From the NCBI GenBank assembly GCA_016929065.1, contig JAFGJO010000041.1:1-36341 (forward strand): DNA of 36,341 nt, read 5' to 3'. This document shows positions 16,437-26,282 of this stretch, in pieces. This DNA is from Spirochaetales bacterium. GTDB taxonomy: Bacteria; Spirochaetota; Spirochaetia; SZUA-6; RPPD01. Each line of letters opens with the position of its first letter. Position 1 is the stretch's first letter. The notes below the pieces were generated by a model. That model ran no database searches, was not told where the DNA came from, and saw only the letters and a list, made by a program, of their open reading frames with translations. The translations under genes were made by a program, and so were the position numbers.

Positions 16437-19400
16437 ATGACCACAGGTATCAAAAAGATATTGTTTATACTTTTTTTGGGAGTTGTTGCTGCAGGTGCAG
16501 GCTTTTGTGAAGGTACCGCAGAAGACCGGACGGATTTTGGTCCGGGGAGTCCCGAGGTGCGTCAGGCACTCGACAAACAGGGACTGGTGATTATTCCCGA
16601 ATCATATCTTCGTGGATACGATCCGATCACTGTTTTTTTTAGTTCCGATGTGGGCCCAAAAGACGGCGGCCCGCTGGACAATCCGAAAGGGCTTTTGGAA
16701 ATTTCCCCGCCGCACCCCGGGGAATACCGGTTTATTGACTCACGGACATTGCAATTTTTACCTGCTGAAGGGTGGCCTGCCCTGCGGTCCTATACCATCC
16801 GGTCAAAAAATGTTGCAAGAATACTTTCCACCCTGATGGTGCCGCCGAGCAGCATTTCTCCCTCCAGCGGGTCGAAGGAACTGGAGCCGATAAAAAAGCT
16901 TTCTCTTGCCTTTCAATACCCGGTCGGCATCGCGGAGCTTGCAGAGATGATTTCTTTCGAGGAAAAAGACCTTCCCGGGGTCGGGGCAATGGCTTCGAGC
17001 TGGCTTACCGGCAAGGATTTTACCCTGAAGGTTCTGGACCGCAGAAGCGAGAAAGAACCAGCACGGTATGAGCTTACCTTTCACAATCCCATCACCTATG
17101 GAAAACAGCTGACCATGTACCTGCGGCTTGCAAAAGACGAGAAAATACAGGGATCATTGGCGACCTATACCTTCTCTACCAAGCAGGAGTTCAAGATTGC
17201 ATCGGTCGGTGCCGGGTATTTCAATCTTCCGGTATCTCTCCAGGGAAGCAGCTTTAACCTTGAACAGGCATTCAACTGCGGATCGGGGAAAACACCCCTG
17301 TTTATCGAGTTTACTGAAAATCTGCAGTCTCCTTCCATTGAGACGGTCAAACGGATGGTACACTTTGAACCCGCAGTACGGGACCTTACCTTTGATATTT
17401 CCGGTAAAAAACTTTATCTGTATTTTACTGTCGACCGTGAGACGCCGTATAAACTGACGGTGACCTGGCAGCCGTTGAAAAGCCGGACAGGACGGTCCCT
17501 TTCCGCTTTTGGCGATTCATCATTTTACTTCTATTATACCCAGAACAGTGCCTATCTGCAGTGGAAAAAGGGTGAAGCGATTGTTGAACGCTACGGGCCA
17601 AAGCATTTTCCAATGCAGGGTCGCGGGATAACCCAGGTCGATTTGAGAATTTACAAGATCGATGCAGAGAGCCGGAATTTCTGGCCGTTCCCGAATCAGC
17701 CGTTTGCCATTGATGAAGAATCACGTCCACCCATGCCCGGCGAGGAGCCGGAATACGGGCAGGATCTGCAGGCACAGATTCGGCTATTGGGCTCGCCTCA
17801 CGTGTCCCAGATTATTGCCCTGCCGATAACCGAAAAAAGCGGGTCGAGCCTGTTCGGGCTTGATCTTGCTCCGTATCTGCAGCGGATTTCTGGGGTCAAT
17901 GAACCGGGTACCTATTTAATCGGGTACCGGCTTTTGGGATCGACCACGCGCCGTATTTATGTGCGAATGACGGTTACCGACATTGCGCTCAGTACCATTG
18001 AAGAAGAGCATGCAGTCAATTTTGTGGTCACCTCGCTGTCCACCGGAAAACCGCTGGCCGGCGCCGAAGTAACGATTGATGGTGAAGAAAAATACAATGA
18101 ACCCTGGATTCCGGTGATATCCGGCATTACCGACAACACTGGCCAATACAGGTATCAGCATACCGCAAAATTAAAGGGAACCATAAAAAGAATACGGGTT
18201 AAATACAGGGGAGATGAGTTGGTGCTTGACCCGAATACTCCGCCCCAGCACTTCATGAACAATCACTGGTTCGGCGCAGGCGGTAGATGGCTGAGCTGGG
18301 TAAACTCCGAGCCGCGTCAGGAAAAAGAATCCGCACGCAGAAGGGGGTATATTTTTACCGAGCGGCCGGTCTACCGGCCCGAAGAACCTGTTCATATCAT
18401 GGGGTATGTACGGCTCCTGCAGCAGGGAAAAATTACAGCCGATGATGCAGGCCGAAAACGGTATGTCATTGTCACTGCACCGGGTTACAAGCAGTGGAGC
18501 TATCCGGTGACCCTTACCGGAAACGGGACCTTTTATGTGAAGTTTGATGAAAAAGACCTGCCCACCGGGGATTATTCGGCGGTGATTCGTGACGATAAAT
18601 CAGGTGAGAACCTGTCGACAATCAATTTTAAAAAAGAAGCCTACCGTGTCCCGCGGTTTGAGGCAACAATTACCGGCCCCGACCGGGTCCCTGTTGACCG
18701 CGAGTTTTCGTTGACACTCACCGCAGACTACTATGCAGGCGGACGGGTTGTCGGCCAGCAGGTGATCTGGGAAATCACAAAATACCCGTATACCATACGG
18801 CCCAAGGGCCTGCCCGGTTTTATTTTCTCCACCGATGAATCGTTCTCCGGCGGACGGATCTACGCGTATGACGGTGCAACCACAAAAAGGGATGTTACCG
18901 ATGATAATGGATCCGCGATATTGAAAATTAATCCTGCTATAGAACAGGCCGGCGTTCCGCGCCGGTATGTCATTGAAGGAACAGTGCAGGGAGCGGACGC
19001 CCAGACAGTTACTGCGGTCAAACAGGTGCTGGCAGTTCCGTCGTTCGCCATCGGATTAAAAGTCGACCGGTTCGTAAAGGATTCGAAAATAATAAAACCC
19101 GAAGTCATTATTATTGATCACGATGAAAAACCATTGTCCGGAAAGGAATTGACAGTCAGGCTGTATCACCGGGAATGGCATTCGTATTTAAGCGAGAGCG
19201 ATTTTACGACCGGTCAGGTGAAATATCATACTGATGTCGTGGACAAGGTGATCCAGGAGACAAAATATACATCCCGCGGTGAACCGCTTGTACTCACATT
19301 GCCCGTTGATAATGCCGGTGTGTATATCGTCGAGGTCATAGCCAGGGACAATCTTGGCCGGCTGCAGAAACTGCAGCAGGATCTGTATGTCGCCGGTGAT

Positions 19401-22271
19401 ACGCCGGTGAGCTGGAAAAAAGCATACGCGAATGTATTTGAGACCTCGCTCGACAAAAAGATATACGCGCCGGGTGAGTCTGCAAATATTTTATTAAAGA
19501 GCCCGTTCCAGGACGCCCGGGCGCTGATTGTTGTCGAAGGCCCTTCAAAGAACGATTATTACTGGGTCGATGTAAAAAACGGACAGGGTATTTTTACTTT
19601 GCCGGTGACCAAAGATATGGTGCCCCGCATCCCGGTTCATGCTTTGTTGATTCGCGGCCGACTACCGGATACCGGTGACACATTCACCGGACGGGTTGAC
19701 CGTGGTAAACCGATCGCCATGGCGAATACCACATGGGTCGATGTCGATTCTGTTCAGCATAAGGCAAAATTGACTCTTGAACATGCATCGACCGCTTTAC
19801 CGGGAACAAAAATGACCATGAAGCTGAAACTCACCGATGCGGCAGGCAGGCCTGCAAACGGTGAAGTCGCCCTGTGGCTGGTGGATCGGGCAGTCCTTGC
19901 ACTTGGGGAGGAAAAATCACTGAATCCGTTGAGTGCGTTTATCGATCCGGTGTATGCATACCTGCGGTTCAGGGAAACACGCAATGAAGTCGTGGGAAAT
20001 ATTCCACTCGAGGAACTGCCCGGAGGCGGCGGTTGGGATGATGAGGCCGGCCGTGCCATGAGCAAGGAAGAGATGGCGGACAGGCTGTTTAAAAAGACAA
20101 CGGTGCGTAAAAACTTCCAGACGGTCCCGTACTTTAATCCAAAGATAGATGTCCGCAATGGGTACGCGGAAATAACCATCGACTTGCCCGAGAACCTCAC
20201 TGATTTTGCCGTGCGCGCGATTGCGACGGTAGATACCGACAAATTCGGGACAGCAACCTCCGTCATATCGATTCGGCTGCCGTTGATTGTCCAGTCGGCT
20301 CTGCCGCGGTTTGTCCGTCCGGGGGATACATTTCTTGCCGGCGGGATCGGCCGTGTGGTTGAGGGCGATGCCGGCCCGGGAACAGTGGCGGTTGAGGTAG
20401 AGAATATCCAGCTTTCGGGCAAGGAAACGCAGAAACGCGACAGCCGTGCAGTGCAATGGAAGCCGAAACTGGCGGAAAAACTGTATTTTCCGTTCAAGGT
20501 GCCCAAAAGTATTTCCTACGAAGATGACAAGGAAGTGACGATCCGCATTGCGGTAGACCGGACAAGTGACGGAGCAAGCGACGGTTTCGAGAAAAAACTG
20601 CCGGTCCAGTTTGACAATAAGATGAGGCGGATCGAGAAACTGAGCAGTATTGATTCTGCAACAGCGCTGAAGATGCCGGTGCCGGGTGTTGCGCCGCGAA
20701 GCGGGACTGTCCGGCAGATGGTGGTACTCACCTATGAACCGGAGATGGTGAAGCTGCTGCAGTCAATGTACTTTTTAAAGACATATGTACACGGATGCAC
20801 CGAGCAGCGTGTTTCAAAGATTTATCCGAATATTGCGTTGAAAGACGCCTTAACCCAGATCGGGCTCGCCGAGGAATACAAGGTCTCGGATGCCGACTTT
20901 GCAGACCTGATGGCATATCTTGAAACCACGCTTACCGAGAGCGGGCTGTACAGTTTCTGGCCGGGTTCAACCGGGTATGTCAGCCTTACCTCGTATGTGG
21001 TCGAATTTCTGGTTGCCGCCCGTGATTCGGGACTGACAGTGCCGGCGAAACTGCTTGACCGGCCAATTCAGGCTCTGCGCCGTGCTCTCCGCTCGGATTA
21101 CAATTATTTTGTTTCGGGGCAGTCATTCCGTGAGCGGGTTGAGGCTCTTTCTGCACTCGCTGCTGCGCGGCAGTTTGAGGATCAGTACGCCTATCAGCTG
21201 CTGGTTGGCGCACAGGACGGTGATTTGTATACAAAGGCCAAAATACTCAGGCTTTTTCTGACAAATAAAAAACAGGACAATTCTGATGTCAAAACACTGC
21301 AGAAGCAGGTGTGGGACTCGACGGTATTCCGCAAGCGCGGTGCCGATGAACTGTTTGAAGGTTTTCAATATAAAAATGATTCATGGGGAGGGCTGGTCCT
21401 TTCAAGTGAAATACGTACTACCGCAGAGATTATCCGGGCGTTGTACCGTGAAAATCCCGATAACCGGCGGGTACAGCTCATGACCGATTACCTGGTGCAG
21501 AAGGGCGACTCTGCCGGATGGGGAAGCACCTCGAACAATGTTTCAGCGCTTCTGGCGTTTGCCGATATCCTGGGCCAGCGTACAGCGCAGAGCCAGCGCA
21601 AGCATACATTCAGGTTTACCTACGGCGGGAAAACGGCCGAGATCGATACCAACGGCAGAAACACATCGCTGTATCAGTTCAGAAGCGACAGTCCGGGAAT
21701 CATTGAATATGTTTCCGGCGACAAGAACAACATGCCGTCTGCATGGCTTGTTGTGGATTACATCCCCGAAGCAACGGGAGACCTGCTGCCAGCCGAGAAC
21801 AACGGGTTTGTTGTTGAAAGGGAACTGCTTGAATACGGTGAAGATAAAAAGCTTAAAGCGCGGCGGAAACCAGAGAAGGCAAGCCGGCAGACCTACGAGA
21901 TGGAAACAATTATTGAGGAACACGTCACGGTGATTAATGGTGAAACCAGAAATTTCGTTGCCGTGATGGTGCCGTTTGCAGCGGGATTCGAAATCATGAA
22001 CCCGGCTTTGGCAACGTCCTCGAAAGATGCACAGCCGCTGGGAAGACTTACGGCGAACCCGAGCTATACCTATTACGGTGATGATCAGGTAATTTTTTAC
22101 TATGATACACTCCAGAAGGGAACATACGAGTTTTACTTTAGAATCCGTGCGAGTTTTGAGGGAGAATATTCTCATCCGCCGGCAAGCGCCGAGTTGATGT
22201 ATGACCTGAATACCAGCGGCCGGTCAGATGGAACAAAGATTGTCATTATCCCGAAAAATGACGGAAAATAA
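16437..22271 (+). CDS. Bacterial alpha-2-macroglobulin with thioester
   Basis: The 1944-aa product is a YfhM-type alpha-2-macroglobulin, a periplasmic trap that is cleaved by a foreign protease, changes shape and binds it covalently. Features in order: signal peptide (residues 1-24); macroglobulin-like domains, including SLSTGKPLAGAEVTIDG (about 535-555) and the hallmark TERPVYRPEEPVHIMG (about 640-656); a bait-type region; the A2M domain (LPENLTDFAVRAIATVDTDKFG, about 1250-1270, with LPRFVRPGD following); and the thioester motif CTEQ with C1454 and Q1457. The alpha-helical thioester domain and receptor-like C-terminal domain follow. The cysteine at residue 23 sits in AGFC, a poor lipobox because of the phenylalanine, so lipid anchoring is doubtful although expected for the family. 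AGGTGGG precedes the ATG. pbpC follows by 18 bp. Confidence 0.92.
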   Translation: MTTGIKKILFILFLGVVAAGAGFCEGTAEDRTDFGPGSPEVRQALDKQGLVIIPESYLRGYDPITVFFSSDVGPKDGGPLDNPKGLLEISPPHPGEYRFIDSRTLQFLPAEGWPALRSYTIRSKNVARILSTLMVPPSSISPSSGSKELEPIKKLSLAFQYPVGIAELAEMISFEEKDLPGVGAMASSWLTGKDFTLKVLDRRSEKEPARYELTFHNPITYGKQLTMYLRLAKDEKIQGSLATYTFSTKQEFKIASVGAGYFNLPVSLQGSSFNLEQAFNCGSGKTPLFIEFTENLQSPSIETVKRMVHFEPAVRDLTFDISGKKLYLYFTVDRETPYKLTVTWQPLKSRTGRSLSAFGDSSFYFYYTQNSAYLQWKKGEAIVERYGPKHFPMQGRGITQVDLRIYKIDAESRNFWPFPNQPFAIDEESRPPMPGEEPEYGQDLQAQIRLLGSPHVSQIIALPITEKSGSSLFGLDLAPYLQRISGVNEPGTYLIGYRLLGSTTRRIYVRMTVTDIALSTIEEEHAVNFVVTSLSTGKPLAGAEVTIDGEEKYNEPWIPVISGITDNTGQYRYQHTAKLKGTIKRIRVKYRGDELVLDPNTPPQHFMNNHWFGAGGRWLSWVNSEPRQEKESARRRGYIFTERPVYRPEEPVHIMGYVRLLQQGKITADDAGRKRYVIVTAPGYKQWSYPVTLTGNGTFYVKFDEKDLPTGDYSAVIRDDKSGENLSTINFKKEAYRVPRFEATITGPDRVPVDREFSLTLTADYYAGGRVVGQQVIWEITKYPYTIRPKGLPGFIFSTDESFSGGRIYAYDGATTKRDVTDDNGSAILKINPAIEQAGVPRRYVIEGTVQGADAQTVTAVKQVLAVPSFAIGLKVDRFVKDSKIIKPEVIIIDHDEKPLSGKELTVRLYHREWHSYLSESDFTTGQVKYHTDVVDKVIQETKYTSRGEPLVLTLPVDNAGVYIVEVIARDNLGRLQKLQQDLYVAGDTPVSWKKAYANVFETSLDKKIYAPGESANILLKSPFQDARALIVVEGPSKNDYYWVDVKNGQGIFTLPVTKDMVPRIPVHALLIRGRLPDTGDTFTGRVDRGKPIAMANTTWVDVDSVQHKAKLTLEHASTALPGTKMTMKLKLTDAAGRPANGEVALWLVDRAVLALGEEKSLNPLSAFIDPVYAYLRFRETRNEVVGNIPLEELPGGGGWDDEAGRAMSKEEMADRLFKKTTVRKNFQTVPYFNPKIDVRNGYAEITIDLPENLTDFAVRAIATVDTDKFGTATSVISIRLPLIVQSALPRFVRPGDTFLAGGIGRVVEGDAGPGTVAVEVENIQLSGKETQKRDSRAVQWKPKLAEKLYFPFKVPKSISYEDDKEVTIRIAVDRTSDGASDGFEKKLPVQFDNKMRRIEKLSSIDSATALKMPVPGVAPRSGTVRQMVVLTYEPEMVKLLQSMYFLKTYVHGCTEQRVSKIYPNIALKDALTQIGLAEEYKVSDADFADLMAYLETTLTESGLYSFWPGSTGYVSLTSYVVEFLVAARDSGLTVPAKLLDRPIQALRRALRSDYNYFVSGQSFRERVEALSALAAARQFEDQYAYQLLVGAQDGDLYTKAKILRLFLTNKKQDNSDVKTLQKQVWDSTVFRKRGADELFEGFQYKNDSWGGLVLSSEIRTTAEIIRALYRENPDNRRVQLMTDYLVQKGDSAGWGSTSNNVSALLAFADILGQRTAQSQRKHTFRFTYGGKTAEIDTNGRNTSLYQFRSDSPGIIEYVSGDKNNMPSAWLVVDYIPEATGDLLPAENNGFVVERELLEYGEDKKLKARRKPEKASRQTYEMETIIEEHVTVINGETRNFVAVMVPFAAGFEIMNPALATSSKDAQPLGRLTANPSYTYYGDDQVIFYYDTLQKGTYEFYFRIRASFEGEYSHPPASAELMYDLNTSGRSDGTKIVIIPKNDGK

Positions 22272-22289
22272 GAGAGCCGTACAGAGGCG

Positions 22290-24740
22290 ATGCGCATAGG
22301 AAAGTTTTTAGCCATACTCATATCTCATGTGAACAGCACTATCCTGTTTTTTATCGGGGAGCTGCAGCGCAGGATCCCAAAAAAAATCACTGCACTGCAA
22401 GCGCGGCGGATCATTTTCTGGATTGTCGTGTCGCTGATCGCATTGATATTGCTGCAGGCTTTTTTAAAGGCTGACCTTGTCTCGCCCCCGGCAACACCCA
22501 TTTTTGAAGACCGAAGCGGCGCTTTTTTATCGGAGGGCGCAAGCGAATATCAGTCTTTGGGATTCTGGGATATTCAGGGTGAGATTCCCCCGCGAATCAA
22601 GGCAAGTGTGCTCATTATCGAGGACAAAAGGTTTTATTCGCACATGGGGATTGATTACTGGGCGCTCGGCAGGGCCTTTGTTTCAAATTTATTTTCACAG
22701 GACCGGCAGGGGGCGAGCACAATCCCCATGCAGGTGGCCCGGCTTCAGAATCCCGGCGACCGGAATATCATCAATAAAGCCAATGAAATGCTCATCGGAT
22801 TTTTTCTTTTACTTCGGCATGGGCATGAAAATGTTTTGCGCCATTATATGAAGATCGCACCGCAGGGACATCAGGCGCATGGATTTGCCTATGGTGCTCG
22901 GCGATTTTTCCGCAAGCCGCTCGTGGATGTGAACTGGGCCGAGGCTGCGCTTCTCGCGAGTCTGCCGAAATCCCCCTCGACCATGAATGTGTTCAATTAC
23001 TGGGGATTTCAGCGGGCACAGGCGCGCGCGCGGGTAATTCTGCGTCTGCTGTTCACCGCACACAAAATATCCCGTGAGGAATACCAGATTGCGCTCCGAC
23101 AACTGGGGGAGATGCATTTTCAGCTCCGCGAACAGCGGCCGGATAATGCCTATCACTACATTTTCCGGGCGATTCAGGAATACAGGGAAAAACCAAAAAC
23201 AGAAATTACCCGGCCGGTTCGAACAACCCTTGACAGTGATTTACAGGAATATCTTTCATCCCTTGCGGCCAATTCGATCATGTCGCTTCGCCAGCTGGGC
23301 GCGGGAAATGTTTCCATGATTGTTGCAAAACGGGATACCGGGGAAGTTGTGGGCTATGTCGGTTCTGCACAATATTTTGATGAATCATTTGCCGGTGCCA
23401 TCAACTACGCGGCAACGCCCCGTTCAAGCGGGAGCACGGTGAAGCCGTTTTTATATGCGCTTGGGCTTGAAAGCGGTGTCTATAATCCGGGAAGCATTAT
23501 CCCCGATCTGCCGTTTTCAATAATCGGGCCGAACGGAGAATACTCTCTGGGCAATTTTGATGAAGAATATCTGGGGCCAATGCTTTACCGCAGGGCTTTG
23601 GCGAACAGCCGCAACATTCCCACTGTGAGGGTTCTTGAACAAATTGGCCTTGACCGCAGCTATGATTATTTCCGTGAAATGGGCCTGGTCACCGATGACA
23701 AGCCGGCGGGTTATTACGGGTACGGCCTTCCGGTCGGGGGCCTGTATGTCACGCTGGAAGACCTTGTGTCAGCCTACGGAATCCTTGCCAATGACGGCAG
23801 GGAGTTTCATCTGTCATGGTTCCCCGATGAAAAAAAGAACGATACTCTCCCCCGCAGGCGCATGAGCGAGTACGCTGCCCGTGAAGTCACTCTTTTTTTA
23901 AGCGATACATTGGCCCGGCTTCCTTCGTTCAAGCGACTGGAGGCCCTTGAGTTTCAGTTTCCGGTCGCCATTAAAACAGGTACTTCGCAGGGATTCCGCG
24001 ATGCATGGGCAATTGCCTATTCGGATTCCTGGATTGTCGGGGCCTGGATGGGGCACCCGGAAAACCGGGCAATGAATCACATCTCGGGGAGTGTGGTTGC
24101 CTATCTTGTCCAGGACATCATGAACACCATCCATCCAAAGGAACGGCGGGGTGTTGACATTGTGCCGTTTAAAATTCCTGAGGGAACGGTTCCGGTGCGG
24201 GTCTGTATTTTTTCGGGGAAACGTGCAGGACCCGACTGTTCAGCCGTGTCCATTGAGTATTTTCCGGAGGGTACTGAACCCTATGACCTCTGCCCGGTTC
24301 ACCGCCGTTTTGCGGTGGATGCACGAACCGGTGAGCTTGCCGATGAACACACGCTGCCCCGGCAGATCGAGAGCCGGCTGTTTACTGTCCTGCCCCCGGA
24401 ATACGCGTCCTGGGGAGCGACGCACGGATTCGCCAAACCCGTGGTCGATACAAGCGAGGAGCCGCTTGCAGAAGTCAAACTGGTCTTTCCCATGGAGGGC
24501 ACCCGTCTTTTGCTTGATCCCGAGACGCCCCGGCAGTTTCAAAGCATTTCGCTGCGGTGTGAGGTGATGCCCTATGTCCCGGAGGTGATCTGGTATGTTG
24601 ACGGACAGGCATACGCAAAAGTTGGGTATCCCTACGAGGCGCGGTGGACCCTGCAGGAAGGCGAGCACGCATTCCAGGTGCGTTTTCCAAAGGCAAATGT
24701 GCGGTCAAATGTCATCACAGTTCGGGTTGGGTCGTATTGA
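22290..24740 (+). CDS. pbpC: Penicillin-binding protein 1C
   Basis: This bifunctional cell-wall enzyme polymerises and cross-links peptidoglycan at the outer face of the inner membrane. The 816-aa product has one membrane helix (about 41-58). The GT51 transglycosylase domain carries IEDKRFYSHMG (catalytic E111) and GASTIPMQVARL. The transpeptidase domain carries STVK (S382, K385), an SRN triad motif in ALANSRNIPT, and KTGTS (562-566). A C-terminal beta-sandwich of the BiPBP_C type (about 720-815, starting VKLVFPMEG) identifies it as PBP1C rather than PBP1A. GASTIPMQ has P where most members have T. It starts 18 bp after the A2M stop with GAGG upstream, so the two are co-transcribed, as in many proteobacteria, where PBP1C is proposed to repair walls when A2M meets intruding proteases. 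Confidence 0.93.
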   Translation: MRIGKFLAILISHVNSTILFFIGELQRRIPKKITALQARRIIFWIVVSLIALILLQAFLKADLVSPPATPIFEDRSGAFLSEGASEYQSLGFWDIQGEIPPRIKASVLIIEDKRFYSHMGIDYWALGRAFVSNLFSQDRQGASTIPMQVARLQNPGDRNIINKANEMLIGFFLLLRHGHENVLRHYMKIAPQGHQAHGFAYGARRFFRKPLVDVNWAEAALLASLPKSPSTMNVFNYWGFQRAQARARVILRLLFTAHKISREEYQIALRQLGEMHFQLREQRPDNAYHYIFRAIQEYREKPKTEITRPVRTTLDSDLQEYLSSLAANSIMSLRQLGAGNVSMIVAKRDTGEVVGYVGSAQYFDESFAGAINYAATPRSSGSTVKPFLYALGLESGVYNPGSIIPDLPFSIIGPNGEYSLGNFDEEYLGPMLYRRALANSRNIPTVRVLEQIGLDRSYDYFREMGLVTDDKPAGYYGYGLPVGGLYVTLEDLVSAYGILANDGREFHLSWFPDEKKNDTLPRRRMSEYAAREVTLFLSDTLARLPSFKRLEALEFQFPVAIKTGTSQGFRDAWAIAYSDSWIVGAWMGHPENRAMNHISGSVVAYLVQDIMNTIHPKERRGVDIVPFKIPEGTVPVRVCIFSGKRAGPDCSAVSIEYFPEGTEPYDLCPVHRRFAVDARTGELADEHTLPRQIESRLFTVLPPEYASWGATHGFAKPVVDTSEEPLAEVKLVFPMEGTRLLLDPETPRQFQSISLRCEVMPYVPEVIWYVDGQAYAKVGYPYEARWTLQEGEHAFQVRFPKANVRSNVITVRVGSY

Positions 24741-24785
24741 TTTTATAGTACGACTTGTATTTGAATCTATAGCGGATAAAAAACA

Positions 24786-25937
24786 GTGAAAAGCAGAAGG
24801 ATCCTTATAAATATTATTTTCCAATCCTGCTGGCTGTTGGCAGCCTGTCTCCCGTTTATTGATTCGGGCAGCCTGTTTTCGGGGAAGACCATTTATGTAC
24901 GCAGCCTCTCCCTGTTCGCAGTTCAGCATGCGGTAAACCAGGCTGCAGATGGGGATACCATCGTTCTGCCGAAGGGACAGGCCGAATGGAATGACAGTCT
25001 TTCGATTTCCTCGGGGATTCACCTGAAAGGTCAGGGGCCCGGCAATACGGTAATATCACAGACTGAAACAGACGGTTCGGCAAACCTTGTGTATATTGCG
25101 GGAAAGCAGGGAGCCCCGTTCATGGTTTCAGCCATCACCTTTACAGCCCCGGCATCTATCGAACCCAATCAATCTACCTCCATTTTTATCGCGGGTGACT
25201 GCAAGAATTTCAGAATTACAAATTGTGCATTTACTGCACAAAACGGCCATTCTATTAATATCCGCGGATATACCTATGGGGTCATTGATCACTGCGATTT
25301 TTTAAGCGCTGCCCAGGAAGTCATCGTTGTGTTTGATGGAAACAATGGGGAAGATTCGTGGCTTCGGCCCTTGTCGCTTGGGACGCAGGACGCTGTCTTT
25401 GTAGAAGACTGTACTTTTGATTTTCAGACGAAAGGGGATCATGCGATCACGTCGAATAACGGCGCGCGGTATGTGTTCCGGTATAACACCATTCAATCTT
25501 CCCGGGATACCAATTCCACCCAGGTTGACGCGCACGGCAATTATTTTGCCGACAGGGGAACTTTCAGTGTTGAGATTTATAACAATACACTGAAATCCGG
25601 CCGCAGCTGGTACGGCCTGTACATCCGCGGCGGGACCGGAGTTATTTTCAACAATACCTTTACCGGCGATTACCCCAACCCCATTGTGTTTACCTGCTAC
25701 CGCGCATTTGTGGAAGATGCGGGTACACCATGCGGGTATGTTGCCTGCAGCTGGCCGGCAATTGACCAGATTCATGATTTCCATGTGTGGAATAATGTGT
25801 GCAATGAGGCGCCTGCTTCCGTAACTGTCCTTGACCGGGGGCAGGACCAGCTGTTTGTGCAGAAAGGCCGGGATTATTTTGAAACCCCGCTCGCAGGATA
25901 TACACCTTTTGTGTATCCGCATCCCTTGAATAAATGA
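24786..25937 (+). CDS. Secreted right-handed beta-helix protein, probable lipoprotein
   Basis: The 383-aa product starts at a GTG, with only a weak ribosome-binding site. The signal peptide ends in LLAAC (cysteine 21), a good lipobox. Residues 35-75 (YVRSLSLFAVQHAVNQAADGDTIVLPKG) are the usual entry of pectate-lyase-type beta-helix proteins, where an AVNxAxxGDTI segment opens the solenoid. Repeated beta-helix turns follow (FRITNCAF, GVIDHCDF, AVFVEDCTFDF, VEIYNNTLKSG, GVIFNNTFTGD). Six or more cysteines in the C-terminal half may form disulphides. The residues resemble polysaccharide lyase scaffolds, but no catalytic set can be assigned. It lies 45 bp after pbpC on the same strand and might share its transcript. 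Confidence 0.68.
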   Translation: MKSRRILINIIFQSCWLLAACLPFIDSGSLFSGKTIYVRSLSLFAVQHAVNQAADGDTIVLPKGQAEWNDSLSISSGIHLKGQGPGNTVISQTETDGSANLVYIAGKQGAPFMVSAITFTAPASIEPNQSTSIFIAGDCKNFRITNCAFTAQNGHSINIRGYTYGVIDHCDFLSAAQEVIVVFDGNNGEDSWLRPLSLGTQDAVFVEDCTFDFQTKGDHAITSNNGARYVFRYNTIQSSRDTNSTQVDAHGNYFADRGTFSVEIYNNTLKSGRSWYGLYIRGGTGVIFNNTFTGDYPNPIVFTCYRAFVEDAGTPCGYVACSWPAIDQIHDFHVWNNVCNEAPASVTVLDRGQDQLFVQKGRDYFETPLAGYTPFVYPHPLNK

Positions 25938-25982
25938 GGGCGTGTTTACACAAAAAAAATCAATATGTGGTTCCATATTTGG

Positions 25983-26192
25983 CAATGCTGCAAAAGAAGC
26001 ACAGGAATATCAGATTTCACAGTGGCAAAAGTACGAGAATAAGGCAATTGATGAATTAAAATCAAAACCGGGAGTAACCGTCACTATTCCCACTCCGGCC
26101 GTCCGTCAGGAATTGTCGAGGCAATGCAGCCATTGTATGAAAAACAGTCTCCCGAGGTTCAGGATCTGATCCGCAGAATCCAGGCTGAATAA
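25983..26192 (+). pseudogene. Truncated, frameshifted dctP remnant
   Basis: The translation matches the last 70 residues of the intact DctP protein downstream. Up to about 26114 one frame reads NAAKEAQEYQISQWQKYE, then IDELKSKPGVTVTIPTP; the intact protein has KAAKETEAYQIDQWNQYE and KPGITVTIPAP. After that the homology moves to another frame (EAMQPLYEKQSPEVQDLIRR, ending QAE and TAA at 26190-26192). Restoring one T at about 26114 (GAATT-GTC to GAATTTGTC) joins the two, so a single-base deletion is the likely lesion. The 5' three quarters of the gene are missing. It lies directly upstream of intact dctP, so it looks like the leftover of a tandem duplication or of recombination. Confidence 0.85.
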
Positions 26193-26210
26193 TAAAAAAA
26201 AATATCCTAC

Positions 26211-26239
26211 TTGATTAACGTAATTGAGAGGTCTATAAT
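26211..26239 (+). promoter_or_regulatory. Strong candidate promoter of dctP
   Basis: TTGATT (26211-26216) and a perfect TATAAT (26234-26239) are 17 nt apart. The leader would be about 37 nt, carries a small inverted repeat (GGTTA 26250-26254, TAACC 26260-26264) and ends in AAGGAG before the ATG at 26283. Confidence 0.7.
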
Positions 26240-26282
26240 CGATTTTACAGGTTACAATTTAACCAAATGAAAGGAGAATTAC

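Noticed and set aside
19754-20506. 250-aa minus-strand frame inside the A2M gene
   Set aside because: It is antisense to conserved A2M domain sequence and shows no motif.
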